Below, one piece after another: positions 14,864 through 15,514 of a stretch of DNA of 15,514 nt. The translations under genes were made by a program, and so were the position numbers. The stretch is from NCBI GenBank assembly GCA_002085465.1, contig NBML01000045.1, positions 1-15,514 of the forward strand, read 5' to 3'. This DNA comes from Desulfobacteraceae bacterium 4572_89. Lineage in GTDB: Bacteria; Desulfobacterota; Desulfobacteria; Desulfobacterales; Desulfobacteraceae. Numbering within the stretch: the first letter of the stretch is position 1; each line of letters opens with the position of its first letter. Under the pieces are notes generated by a model. The model saw only the letters and a program-made list of their open reading frames with translations. It searched no databases and had not been told where the DNA came from.

Positions 14864-15229
14864 ATGGAGCTTAAAACAATTACCATTGAAAATCCAAATG
14901 AGCTGAATTTCATCCTTGGACATTCCCATTTTATCAAAACTGTTGAAGATATCTATGAGGCAGTCGTCTGCACCGTGCCCGATGCAAAGTTTGGTGTGGC
15001 CTTTTGCGAGGCATCCATGGAGTGCCTTGTCAGGTACAGCGGAACAGATGAAGAAATGATCGAACTTGCTAAAAAGAATGCATTTGAGCTTTCAGTCATA
15101 ATTGCCCAGACCGAACAGGGACGGGGAATCCTTGGGATAATTGACGGATTTTCATCCAAGGGCATTGAAACCACAGAAGATATTGAAAAACGAAAAGGTT
15201 TTTTACGGATGATAGGGTATAAACAATAA
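14864..15229 (+). CDS. Adenosine-specific kinase family protein, apparently internally shortened
   Basis: The 121 residues match the family annotated as adenosine-specific kinase (PF04008), a small alpha/beta fold of uncertain physiological role. N-terminal half: GHSHFIKTVEDIYEA (19-33) and KFGVAFCEAS (42-51). C-terminal half: IIAQTEQGRGILGIIDG (79-95) and the KGFLRMIGYK end. Family members known to me are about 160 residues and have, between these halves, a segment containing an N-A-F/P-I-N-V-L-N-A region and an ATANP motif. Here residue 76 (around AFELSVII) joins the halves directly, so about 40 residues are missing in frame. GGAGG lies just before ATG 14864. The protein may be non-functional. 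Confidence 0.85.
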   Translation: MELKTITIENPNELNFILGHSHFIKTVEDIYEAVVCTVPDAKFGVAFCEASMECLVRYSGTDEEMIELAKKNAFELSVIIAQTEQGRGILGIIDGFSSKGIETTEDIEKRKGFLRMIGYKQ

Positions 15230-15244
15230 ACAATTTCCTGGTTT

Positions 15245-15514
15245 TTATAGATGCAAAGCTTTTACTATTTCACAAACATATTTTCCAATGGCCAGGGATG
15301 ATGTCAAACCAGGGGAATCAATTCCCATAAGATTTATAAAATTCCAATGAATTGGATCATTCTCAATAATAAAATCCGGATGTCCTTTTGACATTGCCAG
15401 AATTCCAGTCTGATAAAATTCAAGATGATCCTCTAAAATATTTGGGAAGAATGATTTAACGCTTTCAACATAATAATTCTTATCATAGGTGTGCTCATAC
15501 TCATTTTTTCCGCA
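15245..15514 (-). CDS. FAD-dependent oxidoreductase, L-2-hydroxyglutarate dehydrogenase-like (C-terminal part)
   Basis: Ninety codons run from the window edge to a TAA at 15245-15247; the N-terminus with the FAD-binding GxGxxG lies outside. The visible 89 residues end in [20 protein letters not shown] (58-77), the conserved C-terminal FAD/substrate segment of the LhgO/L2HGDH branch of the DAO superfamily, which oxidises L-2-hydroxyglutarate to 2-oxoglutarate. The preceding [17 protein letters not shown] (22-38) fits the usual P-x-L...L-x-x-x-Y/Q-x-GI pattern. The gene converges on the adenosine-specific kinase gene with 15 bp between stops and no terminator visible. Other DAO enzymes, such as glycerol-3-phosphate dehydrogenase-like ones, are possible but fit the GIDSPGLT motif less well. 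Confidence 0.8.
   Translation of the reverse strand, partial: CGKNEYEHTYDKNYYVESVKSFFPNILEDHLEFYQTGILAMSKGHPDFIIENDPIHWNFINLMGIDSPGLTSSLAIGKYVCEIVKALHL

Overview
The window looks like a moderately AT-rich chromosomal piece of a strictly anaerobic, probably sulfate-reducing deltaproteobacterium (Desulfobacteraceae-like, for example Desulfobacula or Desulfobacter relatives). This is inferred from protein style: an ATP-independent NAD malic enzyme beside an AcnA-type aconitase, a PAS/sigma-54 activator with a cysteine motif, a NifX/NifB-type iron-molybdenum-cofactor-like protein, a histidine kinase starting with the MAEKPxYEELE signature, and a DUF2889 protein. No rRNA, tRNA, CRISPR array, phage gene or insertion sequence was seen.

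Layout. 1-889: the 3' part of tsaD (tRNA t6A synthesis). 985-2296, minus strand: a two-gene unit, a small protein whose N-terminus has twelve strictly alternating histidines, followed by a NagZ-like glycoside hydrolase. 2521-3243: a membrane-anchored SH3/coiled-coil protein. 3288-4654: a long-chain acyl-CoA ligase gene that has lost roughly 100 codons near its start and is frameshifted at the junction. 4704-7382: aconitase. 7487-9211: NAD malic enzyme, closed by a strong 17-bp-stem terminator. 9463-10809: a PAS/AAA+/Fis sigma-54 activator. It is followed by a good GG-N10-GC sigma-54 promoter driving 11023-11394, a dinitrogenase-cofactor-like protein. 11611-13527: a PAS-GAF histidine kinase with a cysteine cluster near its C-terminus, followed at 38 bp by a DUF2889 protein (13566-14156). 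14157-14832: degraded DNA with a regulator remnant in which a LysR-like helix-turn-helix runs directly into the second half of an FCD (GntR-type) domain. 14864-15229: an adenosine-specific-kinase family protein that appears to lack about 40 internal residues. 15245-15514, minus strand: the C-terminal end of an FAD-dependent L-2-hydroxyglutarate dehydrogenase-like enzyme, running off the window.

Two themes stand out. First, a metabolic block (acyl-CoA ligase, aconitase, malic enzyme) fits complete oxidation of organic acids through the TCA cycle. Second, a redox/metal-flavoured regulatory block has cysteine clusters in three successive proteins (activator PAS domain, cofactor-like protein tail, kinase C-terminus); the activator is well placed to fire the sigma-54 promoter just downstream of its own gene.

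Three loci carry internal losses (ligase, LysR/FCD remnant, adenosine-specific kinase). They are either real gene decay or assembly artefacts. Which of these is true is the main open question raised by this window.
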